Of a DNA stretch of 40,821 nt, positions 21,289 to 29,572 are shown in pieces; the first letter of the stretch is position 1, and each line of letters begins with the position of its first letter. This DNA comes from a virus, in IMG/VR virus record IMGVR_UViG_3300009593_000040, positions 1 to 40,821 of that record. One strand, given 5' to 3'. A model generated the notes under the pieces. It worked only from the letters and a program-made list of their open reading frames with translations. It ran no database searches and was not told the origin of the DNA. The translations under genes were made by a program, and so were the position numbers.

Positions 21289-23485
21289 AATAATGTCCCT
21301 CTTTCAATGATGACTTCATTTGCCCGAATCTCAAATACTGCATAGCTTCGGTCTTACTATTTTTCACAATAATTGGTCTGTCTGGAAATTTCTTTCCATA
21401 TTCTATTATTTTTTGTTCTCCTGCACCCTCTCCAACAATCTTATTCCATCGTTGGTATTTCTCTCTACCCCATTTACATTGGTCGTAGACTTCAGGAGAA
21501 ACTACAAAGATAGGAGTACCAGAATCTTCGACTCCCTCTTTCATAAGGTTAAACATCTTTTGTGCTCCGCCACCGATAACCCTGTTACCTAGCACCGCAT
21601 CTTTCCAGTTCTCGCCCGTATGCTTCTTCCAAACTTTCATAAGAGGTTTCCCTTCTTTACTTGGAATAGTGAACATATCTGAGACTGGGTTGTACATAAC
21701 CTTTCCGTATTTTTTATGCTTAATAACGACATCGTCACCCTTCATTCCCATAACTTCCGCGGGTATCCTTTGTTTCCTAAGCATCTGGTCAATCTTTACT
21801 CTATCAAGTCCTTGTCCTTCGACTAAGTTTTCTGTGTCTTCTTTCAGTTTATTGACAAAGTTAGGGTTGACCTTATTTTTCTTCATGAACTTTTGAACAT
21901 CTGGTTTCTTGAGAAAGTCCTTGACTACTCCTCTTACATCCCCTTTAGGTCCGTCTTCTTTTTCTACTTGATGAAAAAGGTCAAACAGTCCATCGTCACC
22001 AGTAAGGTTGTAAAGCACTTTCGGTGCTCCTTTGACTGGGATAGGTTTTGTGAAAAGTCTCTCTAGTTCTTTAACTTTTTGTGGAGAGTCAGGTAACGCC
22101 CATGTTCCTTCTGTTATCATCTCCTCACCCTGAGTTCTGTCTTCGCAATAATAGTTCAGCTCAAACTTACCAGAGTCCATTCCGTATACTTGTGCGTGTA
22201 GTCTCTTTCTCTCTGGTTTACCAGTCTTAGCGTTATATCCTCCAATTGAGTATGAGTTCGTCTTACCCTTGGATGGTTTCTTTGGTCCCATGTTTACTTT
22301 CTGGAACCATTCTTCTGCGTCGACTTCAAAGTTGTGTTTCTTGAACGCATGGTTGATAGCATGAGTCAGAGCATCTGCCATTGTTGGATGGTATATTTCG
22401 TAGTCAGCTCCTTTACCTTCTTCGACCTGTTCCTCTTCTTCTACTTCTTCTGGTCGATGAGTCCAATACTTCTTCTGTTTTCCTTGTCCAGATGACCATT
22501 GTTTCCCACCTTTACCAGCACCATGTTTGTGATACTCGGCGTGGGATATTTCTCGTTCTTTCCCTTCTTCTATTTCGTGAACTTCCCCTTCGGTCATGAT
22601 AGTTGTCTCTGTCAATGTCAGAGTTTCGGATATCATATTCCTCGCGAAAGTATCAAGACAATCTACGAGATGAATATATTCGTCTTCTGTGAACTCTTCA
22701 ACTTTCAGACCAAAGTTAGTACAAAAGTCGTTAACTTCGTCAAAAGCCATTTGAGAATATTCTTCACTCTCAAACAGAAGATTTAAAGAGTTGTCTACTG
22801 CTTCTGTTTTCATGTCTTTCTTCCTTTTGAAAGGTGGAAACTGGTCAGTCCCTTTAATGGCTCCAGTCCCTACTGCATTTGTTGGTGCATCTTCGGTAAC
22901 TTCCACTTCTTCTTCTCCAGTAAGAGAGTGGACAAATGACATAAGGTTAGCTTTGTTTAAAGTCTTGTCGTCTATTCGCTCACGCTTTAACATTTGTTTA
23001 AATCTGCGTGGGTCCATCCTAGACTTCTCCCACATATCAGAAATTTTCTGGAGTAATTTCTCATCTGTTTTAGGGTTCATTGCCGCCTCGTATATTTCTT
23101 TTAAAACTTGTTCTGTCAACCAGTCTGGTAGATGGTCTACCGCCTGATAATGTTCGAAAGACTCCTTGAGATACTTTGGGTCTTCGTCAAGAGTCTCGTG
23201 TGATTCCTTCATCAAAAGAGCAGTAGCGGCGGCGACTCCTGCGAGCATCGAACCTCCGCCTGGAATAAAGGACATCATTTTCTTGATGTTCCAAATTACT
23301 CTGTCAAGGAGAGTGTATGCCCTCTTTTCCTTCTCATCGGTGAGTTCGGACATCTTCTTGAGCACTCTACCCTTCTTGTCGATAATACCGAGCTTGTAAG
23401 CGTCAGTCTTTTCGAAAGGGGTCGCCATCTTCTTGATAAAGAAGAATGCCGTTGCTACGTTGAAAGCCCCCGTCATCAGTCCCAT
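21254..23485 (-). CDS. Large conserved phage protein, probably virion-associated
   Basis: 743 aa. The N-terminal 110 residues form a distinct module: FIKKMATPFEKTDAYKLGIID, then a helical hairpin with a small GGGSMLAGVAAATALLM hydrophobic stretch. I recall this module from T4-like marine phages but cannot name it. The middle is acidic and low in complexity (EEVEEEEQVEEGKG). The C-terminal 300 residues mix basic domains such as TKPIPVKGAPKVLYNLTGDDG and GVVKDFLKKPDVQKFM. ATG 23485 has AAGGGA upstream; the ATG at 23428 (MATPFEK) is a possible alternative that would shorten the 83-nt overlap. It shows no enzyme motif. Confidence 0.72.
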   Translation of the reverse strand: MGLMTGAFNVATAFFFIKKMATPFEKTDAYKLGIIDKKGRVLKKMSELTDEKEKRAYTLLDRVIWNIKKMMSFIPGGGSMLAGVAAATALLMKESHETLDEDPKYLKESFEHYQAVDHLPDWLTEQVLKEIYEAAMNPKTDEKLLQKISDMWEKSRMDPRRFKQMLKRERIDDKTLNKANLMSFVHSLTGEEEVEVTEDAPTNAVGTGAIKGTDQFPPFKRKKDMKTEAVDNSLNLLFESEEYSQMAFDEVNDFCTNFGLKVEEFTEDEYIHLVDCLDTFARNMISETLTLTETTIMTEGEVHEIEEGKEREISHAEYHKHGAGKGGKQWSSGQGKQKKYWTHRPEEVEEEEQVEEGKGADYEIYHPTMADALTHAINHAFKKHNFEVDAEEWFQKVNMGPKKPSKGKTNSYSIGGYNAKTGKPERKRLHAQVYGMDSGKFELNYYCEDRTQGEEMITEGTWALPDSPQKVKELERLFTKPIPVKGAPKVLYNLTGDDGLFDLFHQVEKEDGPKGDVRGVVKDFLKKPDVQKFMKKNKVNPNFVNKLKEDTENLVEGQGLDRVKIDQMLRKQRIPAEVMGMKGDDVVIKHKKYGKVMYNPVSDMFTIPSKEGKPLMKVWKKHTGENWKDAVLGNRVIGGGAQKMFNLMKEGVEDSGTPIFVVSPEVYDQCKWGREKYQRWNKIVGEGAGEQKIIEYGKKFPDRPIIVKNSKTEAMQYLRFGQMKSSLKEGHYYEYIGLEQTPE

Positions 23486-23882
23486 ACAGTTCCCTTGTTG
23501 CTACTTCTTTTGCGTTATCTTCAAGTGGGATATTTCCCACGTTGATGTTCTGTCCATTAATACCTTTGACATTTCGTGGACAACGATTTGCCAATATTAA
23601 ATACATCTTCAGAAGCGTCCAATTTTCAGGGGGTATTTTAAAGAATAATAGCCTCTGTGCCGCATCTAGTCTGAAGACATTGAAATACATTATGACATGG
23701 TTCAATAACAATCGGGATTTTAAGTCTCCCTTCTTTCTGTAGTTATTGAAGTGTCTATTTATGTACTTCGTCTTATTCACATCCTGTTGAAATTCTCTAG
23801 TCGTTGTATGCTCTTTCATTATGTAATTTTGAAAGGCATACAACAACCAGTTTTCATTCGTCAGGTTCTCAAAACGAACCAT
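23403..23882 (-). CDS. Unknown conserved phage protein, 159 aa
   Basis: 159 aa, mostly helical in the first 100 residues, with aromatic-rich helices (NENWLLYAFQNYIM, LLLNHVIMYFNVFRLDAAQRLLFF). The pattern 'LLLNHvi..yNVF....A..LLFfKi....W.lLK..L' is one I associate with small structural-region proteins of T4-like phages, without a function. The final 28 residues overlap the 743-aa gene by 83 nt, an unusually long overlap here. The ATG lacks a good Shine-Dalgarno sequence. It follows the fibre-like gene with a 7-nt gap. Confidence 0.72.
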   Translation of the reverse strand: MVRFENLTNENWLLYAFQNYIMKEHTTTREFQQDVNKTKYINRHFNNYRKKGDLKSRLLLNHVIMYFNVFRLDAAQRLLFFKIPPENWTLLKMYLILANRCPRNVKGINGQNINVGNIPLEDNAKEVATRELYGTDDGGFQRSNGILLYQEDGDPFRKD

Positions 23883-23889
23883 TCAGCGT

Positions 23890-25605
23890 TTAGTAACTAG
23901 GATCAACCCAGTTCGCGTCTACACCTTCGGTATCGTGTATCAAGGTTTTTCCAGTAGCTTCTTCAATTGCTCTGACAACCTCAATCATGTTGATGTATCT
24001 ACGTCGCTGTATTCCTGCGTCGTATTCGTTGAAACACCATTCTCCTTTACTGTTGTGAGGAGATATTTGAGTTTCAGTCGCCCCGCCTGGAGTTGAACCA
24101 GAGGAGTTCATAACGAATAACTGAGCGAGACCAGAAAGTTGTTTCGCGTACAGATAAGCCTGATTATTGTTGGCCAATGTACCTACCGCTGTTCCGTCTG
24201 GTTTTGTTCCTTCAGTTGACAAAATCATTGTTGTGTCAACTTCAGCAGAACCAGCACCAACTCCTGTGTCAGCCGAGCCTGGACCAAGAATAAATGGTGC
24301 AGTCTCAATACGAATCTTGGAGTTTCCGTTTGGTCGGTAGTAGTGAAGTCCAGCTCTTCGTGCCGATACGCCCGTTCCTTCTTCAGGAGTGTGCATCGAA
24401 ACGTTGGAGTTGAAATGGGCTCCGTCTGTGGAAGCTGAGTTCAGGGTCAATGTTCCTGTTGCTCCGTCCCAAGACAATCTTTCTCCTGCCGTATCTGAGT
24501 ACAGATAGAAGTCTGATGCATTTCCATCTGAACCTACAGCCAATGCTCCGTCTACCTCTACTCCGTCTGTGGAGTTTACGACAAACTTAGCTTTGTTTGT
24601 TCCAGATATCCATTGTATCATTCCGTTCGCCAATCCACTCTTACCTGCGGCGGCAACACCATGAATAGTTGTATTGAAACCAACTTGTTCCTGTCCAACT
24701 TCTACTGCTCCGTTAGCGTTCAACTCTCCGTTGATTGTCATCTTTGAGTCAGTCGCCTTCATGATAACGTTACCAGAAGCGAAATGGAATGTCGCGTCGT
24801 GTTGTGCGGCGAGGTCTCCGTGAATCAAAGCTCCGTGAGACTGAGTGGAAGCGTTGATAGTGAACAAACTGTTCTGAGTGTCCCAAGAAACGAACTTGTC
24901 AGCTGCGTTTCCGTTTATCTTGACATCGGAACCTGTTGTCTCATTACCTAACATGGTTGAGCCATCTACAACAAGTGCAGATACGCTGTTCGCAACAACT
25001 TGTGCCTTCAGGAACTTAGTAGAACCTGTGGCCTTGTCGAAACGAATAGAAGCGGCGGATGAACCAGTCGCCCAAACAAATACATCTTGACCTGAAGTCA
25101 TGTCACCAAAGTGTACATTTCCTTGTAGGAATGTTGTATCAGCGTTTACTGACAATGCACTTGTTCCGTCAAAACTTACTTTTGCGGTTGGTGACTCTAT
25201 GTTAACACTCTGTCCGTTGGTACTGTTACCTACGAGAACGTTCGCACTTGCAAGGTTTGCTTCTCCGTACAAGTTGTATGTTCCGTAATGGTTCATTACC
25301 AAGGAAGTATTTACTGTGTTGTCACCAATCTCGATTGAACGAGTAAAGTTGGTATTTCCGTTTACTGTGAACGTGTCGTTAGCGGCCGTCCACATTACAT
25401 TTCCTTGTTGGTTCTGACCATACATTGTCAGGTTTTGCCCAGTCGTACTATTACCAATAGTTAGATCGGAGGGAATGTAATTAAAAAAGTTAGCGAGAGT
25501 TATCTTCGTGTTTCTCGCACTTGGGTTAAAATCGATTAAATGAAGAATGTCATCTGATGATGCTAACGATATCTCCGTTAAATCGGTTATTTTTCTATCA
25601 GCCAT
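23890..25605 (-). CDS. Repeat-built fibre-like structural protein
   Basis: 571 aa. After a 25-residue helix-poor head domain (MADRKITDLTEIS) it consists of imperfect repeats of about 40-50 residues with the core hGN-T/S-x-G-Q/S-x-h-x-h, for example IGNSTTGQNLTMYG, VGNSTNGQSVNIES, LGNETTGSDVKING. Thr, Ser, Asn and Gly dominate and there is no cysteine. This is typical of phage fibres made of beta-strand repeats that trimerise. The C-terminal 45 residues (YINMIEVVRAIEEATG) are helical and may be a foldon or attachment site. AAGGA precedes the ATG. A tail or neck fibre role is inferred; adhesin specificity cannot be read. Confidence 0.82.
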   Translation of the reverse strand: MADRKITDLTEISLASSDDILHLIDFNPSARNTKITLANFFNYIPSDLTIGNSTTGQNLTMYGQNQQGNVMWTAANDTFTVNGNTNFTRSIEIGDNTVNTSLVMNHYGTYNLYGEANLASANVLVGNSTNGQSVNIESPTAKVSFDGTSALSVNADTTFLQGNVHFGDMTSGQDVFVWATGSSAASIRFDKATGSTKFLKAQVVANSVSALVVDGSTMLGNETTGSDVKINGNAADKFVSWDTQNSLFTINASTQSHGALIHGDLAAQHDATFHFASGNVIMKATDSKMTINGELNANGAVEVGQEQVGFNTTIHGVAAAGKSGLANGMIQWISGTNKAKFVVNSTDGVEVDGALAVGSDGNASDFYLYSDTAGERLSWDGATGTLTLNSASTDGAHFNSNVSMHTPEEGTGVSARRAGLHYYRPNGNSKIRIETAPFILGPGSADTGVGAGSAEVDTTMILSTEGTKPDGTAVGTLANNNQAYLYAKQLSGLAQLFVMNSSGSTPGGATETQISPHNSKGEWCFNEYDAGIQRRRYINMIEVVRAIEEATGKTLIHDTEGVDANWVDPSY

Positions 25606-25650
25606 AGTATCCTTGACTAGGGTTTATTATTAAATTACGAAACGTTTCAC

Positions 25651-26559
25651 TTACTGTTCGCGTATCACGCTTGGCTTATAATAGTCCAAGTTCTGACCGC
25701 TGTTCATTCCATAAGTGTCACCTTTGGAATAGTCTGTGTCGCTGAAGTCCAGATTACCACTTGAGTCTGTCTGAACTTGAACTCCGTAGAGATGCTCGAT
25801 AGTCTGTAAAGACTGGTCAAGGTTCATCCCTGCAGCTTTGTAGAGTTCCAATAGTCTGTATATTTGTAACTGGGAGATGTCAGGCTTGCCATATATCTCG
25901 GCTGAGTCGGCTATTTGTCCGTCCCACATTCCTTCGGCTATCATTTTTTCCTTGACTCCGAATTCTTTGTCAACTGCTTCCCAGTCAAATGAATATCTCT
26001 CGTTGAGGTATTCTTGTCTTTCTCGAATCATGTCATCGATATCTCGTATGCCTGTAAAGGCTTCGACTTTGACTTTTTCTTTTTTACCTGACATTTTTAC
26101 CTTTTCTTTATCTTTTTTAGGAGTAACAGGAGACTTTTTGCCCATACCTGTTATTGGTCGACCCATTGAGTCGGTAGCTGGTGGTGCTTCTGCGTCTGCT
26201 GCAGCTGGAGGTGGTGCTTCTCCTTCTGGTGGAGGCTCTTCGCCGTCTCCGACTGGTTCTCCTTTTTCATCACCTTTGGGTGGAGGTTCGCCCTCTCCTG
26301 CGTCATCTTTAGGTTTCTCTTCGCCTTCTCCCTCTTCTTTGTCGGGACAGACGCAGTCATCACCTTTTCCTTGACACTCAGGACAAACTTCGTCACCATC
26401 TTTTTCTTCTGGTTTCTCTTCACCATCGGCCTCAGCTTTTAACTGCTTCTCTTCTGCCTTCTTGGTCTTCTCTTCAGTCCTCGCCTTCCGCACTTCTTCT
26501 TTGTGAGTCGCGTGGACCATGTCTACGATTTTATGTGCTAGGTCAGCGTATTTGGACAT
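25651..26559 (-). CDS. Acidic low-complexity protein with a small CxxC motif
   Basis: 302 aa. Residues 20-150 are extremely low in complexity (Glu, Lys, Pro, Gly, Ala) and contain CPECQGKGDDCVCP at about 59-72, a possible small zinc-binding knot. The C-terminal half is a normal folded sequence with DIDDMIRERQEYLNERY, an FGVKEKMIAEGMW helix and LEHLYGVQVQ-like ends. The start is ATG 26559 with AAGGA four bases upstream. It overlaps the preceding gene by 17 nt. It may be a structural or scaffold-like protein; the function is unknown. Confidence 0.75.
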   Translation of the reverse strand: MSKYADLAHKIVDMVHATHKEEVRKARTEEKTKKAEEKQLKAEADGEEKPEEKDGDEVCPECQGKGDDCVCPDKEEGEGEEKPKDDAGEGEPPPKGDEKGEPVGDGEEPPPEGEAPPPAAADAEAPPATDSMGRPITGMGKKSPVTPKKDKEKVKMSGKKEKVKVEAFTGIRDIDDMIRERQEYLNERYSFDWEAVDKEFGVKEKMIAEGMWDGQIADSAEIYGKPDISQLQIYRLLELYKAAGMNLDQSLQTIEHLYGVQVQTDSSGNLDFSDTDYSKGDTYGMNSGQNLDYYKPSVIREQ

Positions 26560-28588
26560 AGTTTCCTTGAGATAAATATTCTTCGTTTCTGATTCTAGGG
26601 TCTACGACAAAACCATTCTGTTTCATCCACTCAGTTCCCATGAGGACTGGATAACCCATGTGAGACCTGTCTGATAATGAGAAATCAACCATATATGTCT
26701 TCCCTTTGAAGTGCATTGGTATCTCAACGACTGGTCGTTTTTCTTTGTCAGTTCCTACTGCACCCATGACAACCTCATAATCCTTAATAGGAAAAGTTGC
26801 CATCTTACCAGTATCACCAACTTTAAACATTGCTTTCTTTTTAGTGAGCTTTAAGTCACGAGCATCGAGTGTAGCAGAACCAGAGTTTCCAGTATCCATC
26901 TTACACATCATTTCTCCCCAAGCAAAACCTACTGGTTCAATTACTCCAATTGGTAAGGACTGTTTTGTCCAGTTGGTTTTCTCTGAGTAGAACTCGTAAA
27001 GAACTTCGATGAGTTGTTTTCCATCGATGTCTTCTTTCTCTTCGATATCGTAATATTTAGCTGAAACGCCTGGCGAGCCATTGACTTCTAGAACTGTCAA
27101 TTCCCCACTTCGGTTAACTGCAATATCAACTCCAGATAGTCTCATACCTAGAGCATCAGTCGCACGTTCAGCGAGTGACTTCATTTTATCTGAGGGTTTG
27201 TAAGCTTCAAAGTCTCCACCCAAATCTACATTAGTTCGAAAGTCTCCTTTCGCAAGATTTCGTTTAAGACCAAACCTAGCCTTTCCCTCCATACAGATAA
27301 CACGAACATCATACTTGAGGTCAAAGAACTCTTGAGCTATGAGTTGTGCGTCTGTCTGTTTTGAGAAAGCATCTACGACACCTCTGAGTGATGATTGACT
27401 TTCCATCTTCATCACTCCCTTACCCTTAGAACCTGTGATGGTCTTCAACATCATTGGGAACTTTCCTCCCAAAGCCTCAACCACCTCATCGGTTATTCCT
27501 GAATGAATAACTGCAGTCTTTGGAGTTTCAACACCTTTAGCCTGAAGAATACGAGCAGTAGACAACTTATTACGAGCTGACTCCATCGCGTCCATCGAGT
27601 TTAAGAATGGAACTCCTGCCTGTTCGACCGCTTTAGCAACACCCATTCGACCTTCGTCCATTAATACTGAACCAAGAGGAATAGCAAATGTGTTGTTTGG
27701 GTCCACAGACAATGACTTGTTCTCCCCATCATAGTTGTGGATGACTAGCTTGTTGTCCTCAACTAGATGTGTAAATGCTTTGTCAACATAGACAATATGT
27801 ACGTTTTCATGTTTCAACCAATATTGTTGAGGGGTTGAATCCTCTGGCTTAACCACACAAAGAACCAAAAATGTTGGAGTATTGGTCTCTTCCATCAATC
27901 TCTGATAGGAAACTTTTTCCTCCTGCATTTTTACTTCTTGCAATATTTCTCGTTCTGGAAAATACTCATCCCACTCAAACTCACTCCAGTCTTCTTTTAT
28001 CTTCATCGCCTTTCTTAATGCCATATACATTTTCTTGGCGTCGTTGTCGTTTAGTTTTGAAGGAACCCCTTGTTTGAAATCACCAAACTTGTTGGTGGCA
28101 GCGAGTTCTCTCATCTTACTAGCCGACATTCCAGAAACATCTTCTGCGTCTGGGTCTCGTTCTCCTGCTGAAACAACTTCAAAATGTTTTCCAACTGACT
28201 TAGTTGGGTCAGTATGGTTTACATATTTGGCGAACTGAGCTTTGAACTGAGGAACCCTGTCGGACCCTGCTACCATAATCAGTCTCGTATATCCTTTGTC
28301 ACGTAAGTCGTAGGCAACATCAAACGCGGTTCTAGCATCATCCTGTTGGACGAGCTTTCCAAAAGCTTTCTTCGCGATAGCGACTTTGAGTTTATATGGT
28401 AGGGGGTCTTTTTTTGGATTCTCTGTATGAGACAAGTATAGGAATGGGTCAGCGGAGTTCTTCTTTGCGACTTTCTCTATAGTTTTCGCAAGAAGTTCGT
28501 GACCTGTCGTTGGAGGGTTTAGACGGCCAAATGCAAATACTGCCGTCTTCCCAGTATCTTCTCTGAACTGAAAAAATGACTTACTCAT
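26543..28588 (-). CDS. Fusion: nucleotidyltransferase + RimK-like ATP-grasp ligase + RimB-like protease domain
   Basis: 681 aa with three recognisable domains. Residues 14-195 are a cytidylyltransferase-like fold: FGRLNPPTTGHE (20-31) matches the nucleotide-binding (N)PxHxGH motif and SGMSASKMREL (152-162) the ISSTxxR motif. Residues about 235-545 match RimK-type ATP-grasp glutamate ligases, with LKTITGSKGKGVMKME and a metal-binding VLEVNGSPG near 505. Residues 548-681 match the RimB/ATP-dependent zinc protease domain (PF05618), with the aspartic motif MDTGNSGSATL (Asp565) and SLSDRSHMGYPVLMGTEWM. In bacteria RimK adds glutamates to ribosomal protein S6 and RimB acts with it. The target here is unknown. 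It lies among virion-like genes. Confidence 0.85.
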   Translation of the reverse strand: MSKSFFQFREDTGKTAVFAFGRLNPPTTGHELLAKTIEKVAKKNSADPFLYLSHTENPKKDPLPYKLKVAIAKKAFGKLVQQDDARTAFDVAYDLRDKGYTRLIMVAGSDRVPQFKAQFAKYVNHTDPTKSVGKHFEVVSAGERDPDAEDVSGMSASKMRELAATNKFGDFKQGVPSKLNDNDAKKMYMALRKAMKIKEDWSEFEWDEYFPEREILQEVKMQEEKVSYQRLMEETNTPTFLVLCVVKPEDSTPQQYWLKHENVHIVYVDKAFTHLVEDNKLVIHNYDGENKSLSVDPNNTFAIPLGSVLMDEGRMGVAKAVEQAGVPFLNSMDAMESARNKLSTARILQAKGVETPKTAVIHSGITDEVVEALGGKFPMMLKTITGSKGKGVMKMESQSSLRGVVDAFSKQTDAQLIAQEFFDLKYDVRVICMEGKARFGLKRNLAKGDFRTNVDLGGDFEAYKPSDKMKSLAERATDALGMRLSGVDIAVNRSGELTVLEVNGSPGVSAKYYDIEEKEDIDGKQLIEVLYEFYSEKTNWTKQSLPIGVIEPVGFAWGEMMCKMDTGNSGSATLDARDLKLTKKKAMFKVGDTGKMATFPIKDYEVVMGAVGTDKEKRPVVEIPMHFKGKTYMVDFSLSDRSHMGYPVLMGTEWMKQNGFVVDPRIRNEEYLSQGNYVQIR

Positions 28589-29445
28589 TATTTCTTCTGT
28601 GGTTCCACTTCAAATACTTTTTTACGCTCGCCTGGTTTTACTGAACCTTTACCTGGCAGGCCTGGTTTTGCTCCCCAACCTTCTTGTTTTTGTTGTGCAG
28701 CTTGTTCCCAATATTTCTGGTGATTTACTGCCCCTTTTTCCTGAGCGGCACGAACTGCCTCTTCGAATGTCATATTCTCTTTGACTTGTTCTTCACCTTT
28801 TTTGTTCTTCTTAATAGCTTTATGTGTCTCTGGCTTCATGGTAACCTTGTGGGTCTTTCCACCAATTTTGACCGAATCTTTCCCTTGAGAAGCGGCGTGA
28901 GCGATGGCACCCATAAAGGTTTCTTCCTCAGGCTTAACAGCTTTCTTCTCAGAAAGGTTCTCGACAGCTTTTAAATCGATATTCATTTCTGATTCCTCGT
29001 TGTATTGTTTAATTAACGCCATGTTTTGAGCGACGTAAGTATTAAAAACAGTTTCAGGTTTAGCGTTTTTCATGGCTATCCCAATAAAGTTATCCTTCTT
29101 TGCTAACTTCTTCATCTTACCCAAATCGAACTTGACCTTTGGCATTTGCATTTCGTCAACTTGTTCTTCTTGAGCATTGATATTTCCAGCTCCACCATCT
29201 TGACCTTTAACCTTATTAGATTTCCCATCTTTGTGGGCTCTCTCTTCAGGGTCAGGTTTATGCTCAGGTTTGTTTCCTTTAATGAAAACATCCCTGTCAT
29301 CCTTGGTGGCTCCAGATTTGAATAATTTTGATTCGTAGTCGGAAGTCTTTTTCGAGAGGGGATGTTCTTGATGACCACTCTTCTCGCCTGGCGTATCTAC
29401 GTACTTCTCATTCACTACGCTCTTGATCTGGTGCTCCAGTCTCAT
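28588..29445 (-). CDS. Charged unknown protein with helical C-terminal motif
   Basis: 285 aa from ATG 29445, chosen because AAGGA sits five bases upstream; an ATG 39 nt earlier is in a poor context. It is Lys/Glu-rich, mostly low in complexity. Segments such as MNIDLKAVENLSEKK, GAIAHAASQGKDSVKIGGKTHKV (in parts) and NMTFEEAVRAAQEKGAVNH are probably small helices and a short KIGGKxHKV strand. A basic C-terminal tail (KPGERKKVFEVEPQKK) resembles tails in neighbouring structural genes. It overlaps the 54-aa gene and the fusion gene (TAATG). The function is unknown; virion-associated by context. Confidence 0.75.
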   Translation of the reverse strand: MRLEHQIKSVVNEKYVDTPGEKSGHQEHPLSKKTSDYESKLFKSGATKDDRDVFIKGNKPEHKPDPEERAHKDGKSNKVKGQDGGAGNINAQEEQVDEMQMPKVKFDLGKMKKLAKKDNFIGIAMKNAKPETVFNTYVAQNMALIKQYNEESEMNIDLKAVENLSEKKAVKPEEETFMGAIAHAASQGKDSVKIGGKTHKVTMKPETHKAIKKNKKGEEQVKENMTFEEAVRAAQEKGAVNHQKYWEQAAQQKQEGWGAKPGLPGKGSVKPGERKKVFEVEPQKK

Positions 29446-29572
29446 CTTCGTCCTTCTTTGTGTATACTTGATTGACCGCATCAATGAGTGACCTTGTAAG
29501 AGGGTCGTGATTGGTCTCGTTTGGGTTAAGTCTTTTCTGTCTAGAAAACCTGTTTAAAAGTGGATTGTCCAT
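29408..29572 (-). CDS. Small unknown protein, 54 aa
   Basis: ATG at 29570-29572 overlaps the TAA of the preceding gene (TAATG). The 54-aa frame, MDNPLLNRFSRQKRLNPNE and onward, ends at TGA 29408-29410, 38 nt inside the next gene. It is polar with a helical stretch (SLIDAVNQVYTKKDED) and no cysteine. The coding signal is the perfect fit between the two neighbouring genes and the phage-typical overlaps. I do not recognise a family. Confidence 0.65.
   Translation of the reverse strand: MDNPLLNRFSRQKRLNPNETNHDPLTRSLIDAVNQVYTKKDEDETGAPDQERSE

Noticed and set aside
25877-26374. 165-codon open frame on the plus strand
   Set aside because: It is antisense to the Glu/Pro/Gly-rich gene; low-complexity codons produce open antisense frames. 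All neighbours are on the minus strand and there is no ribosome-binding site.
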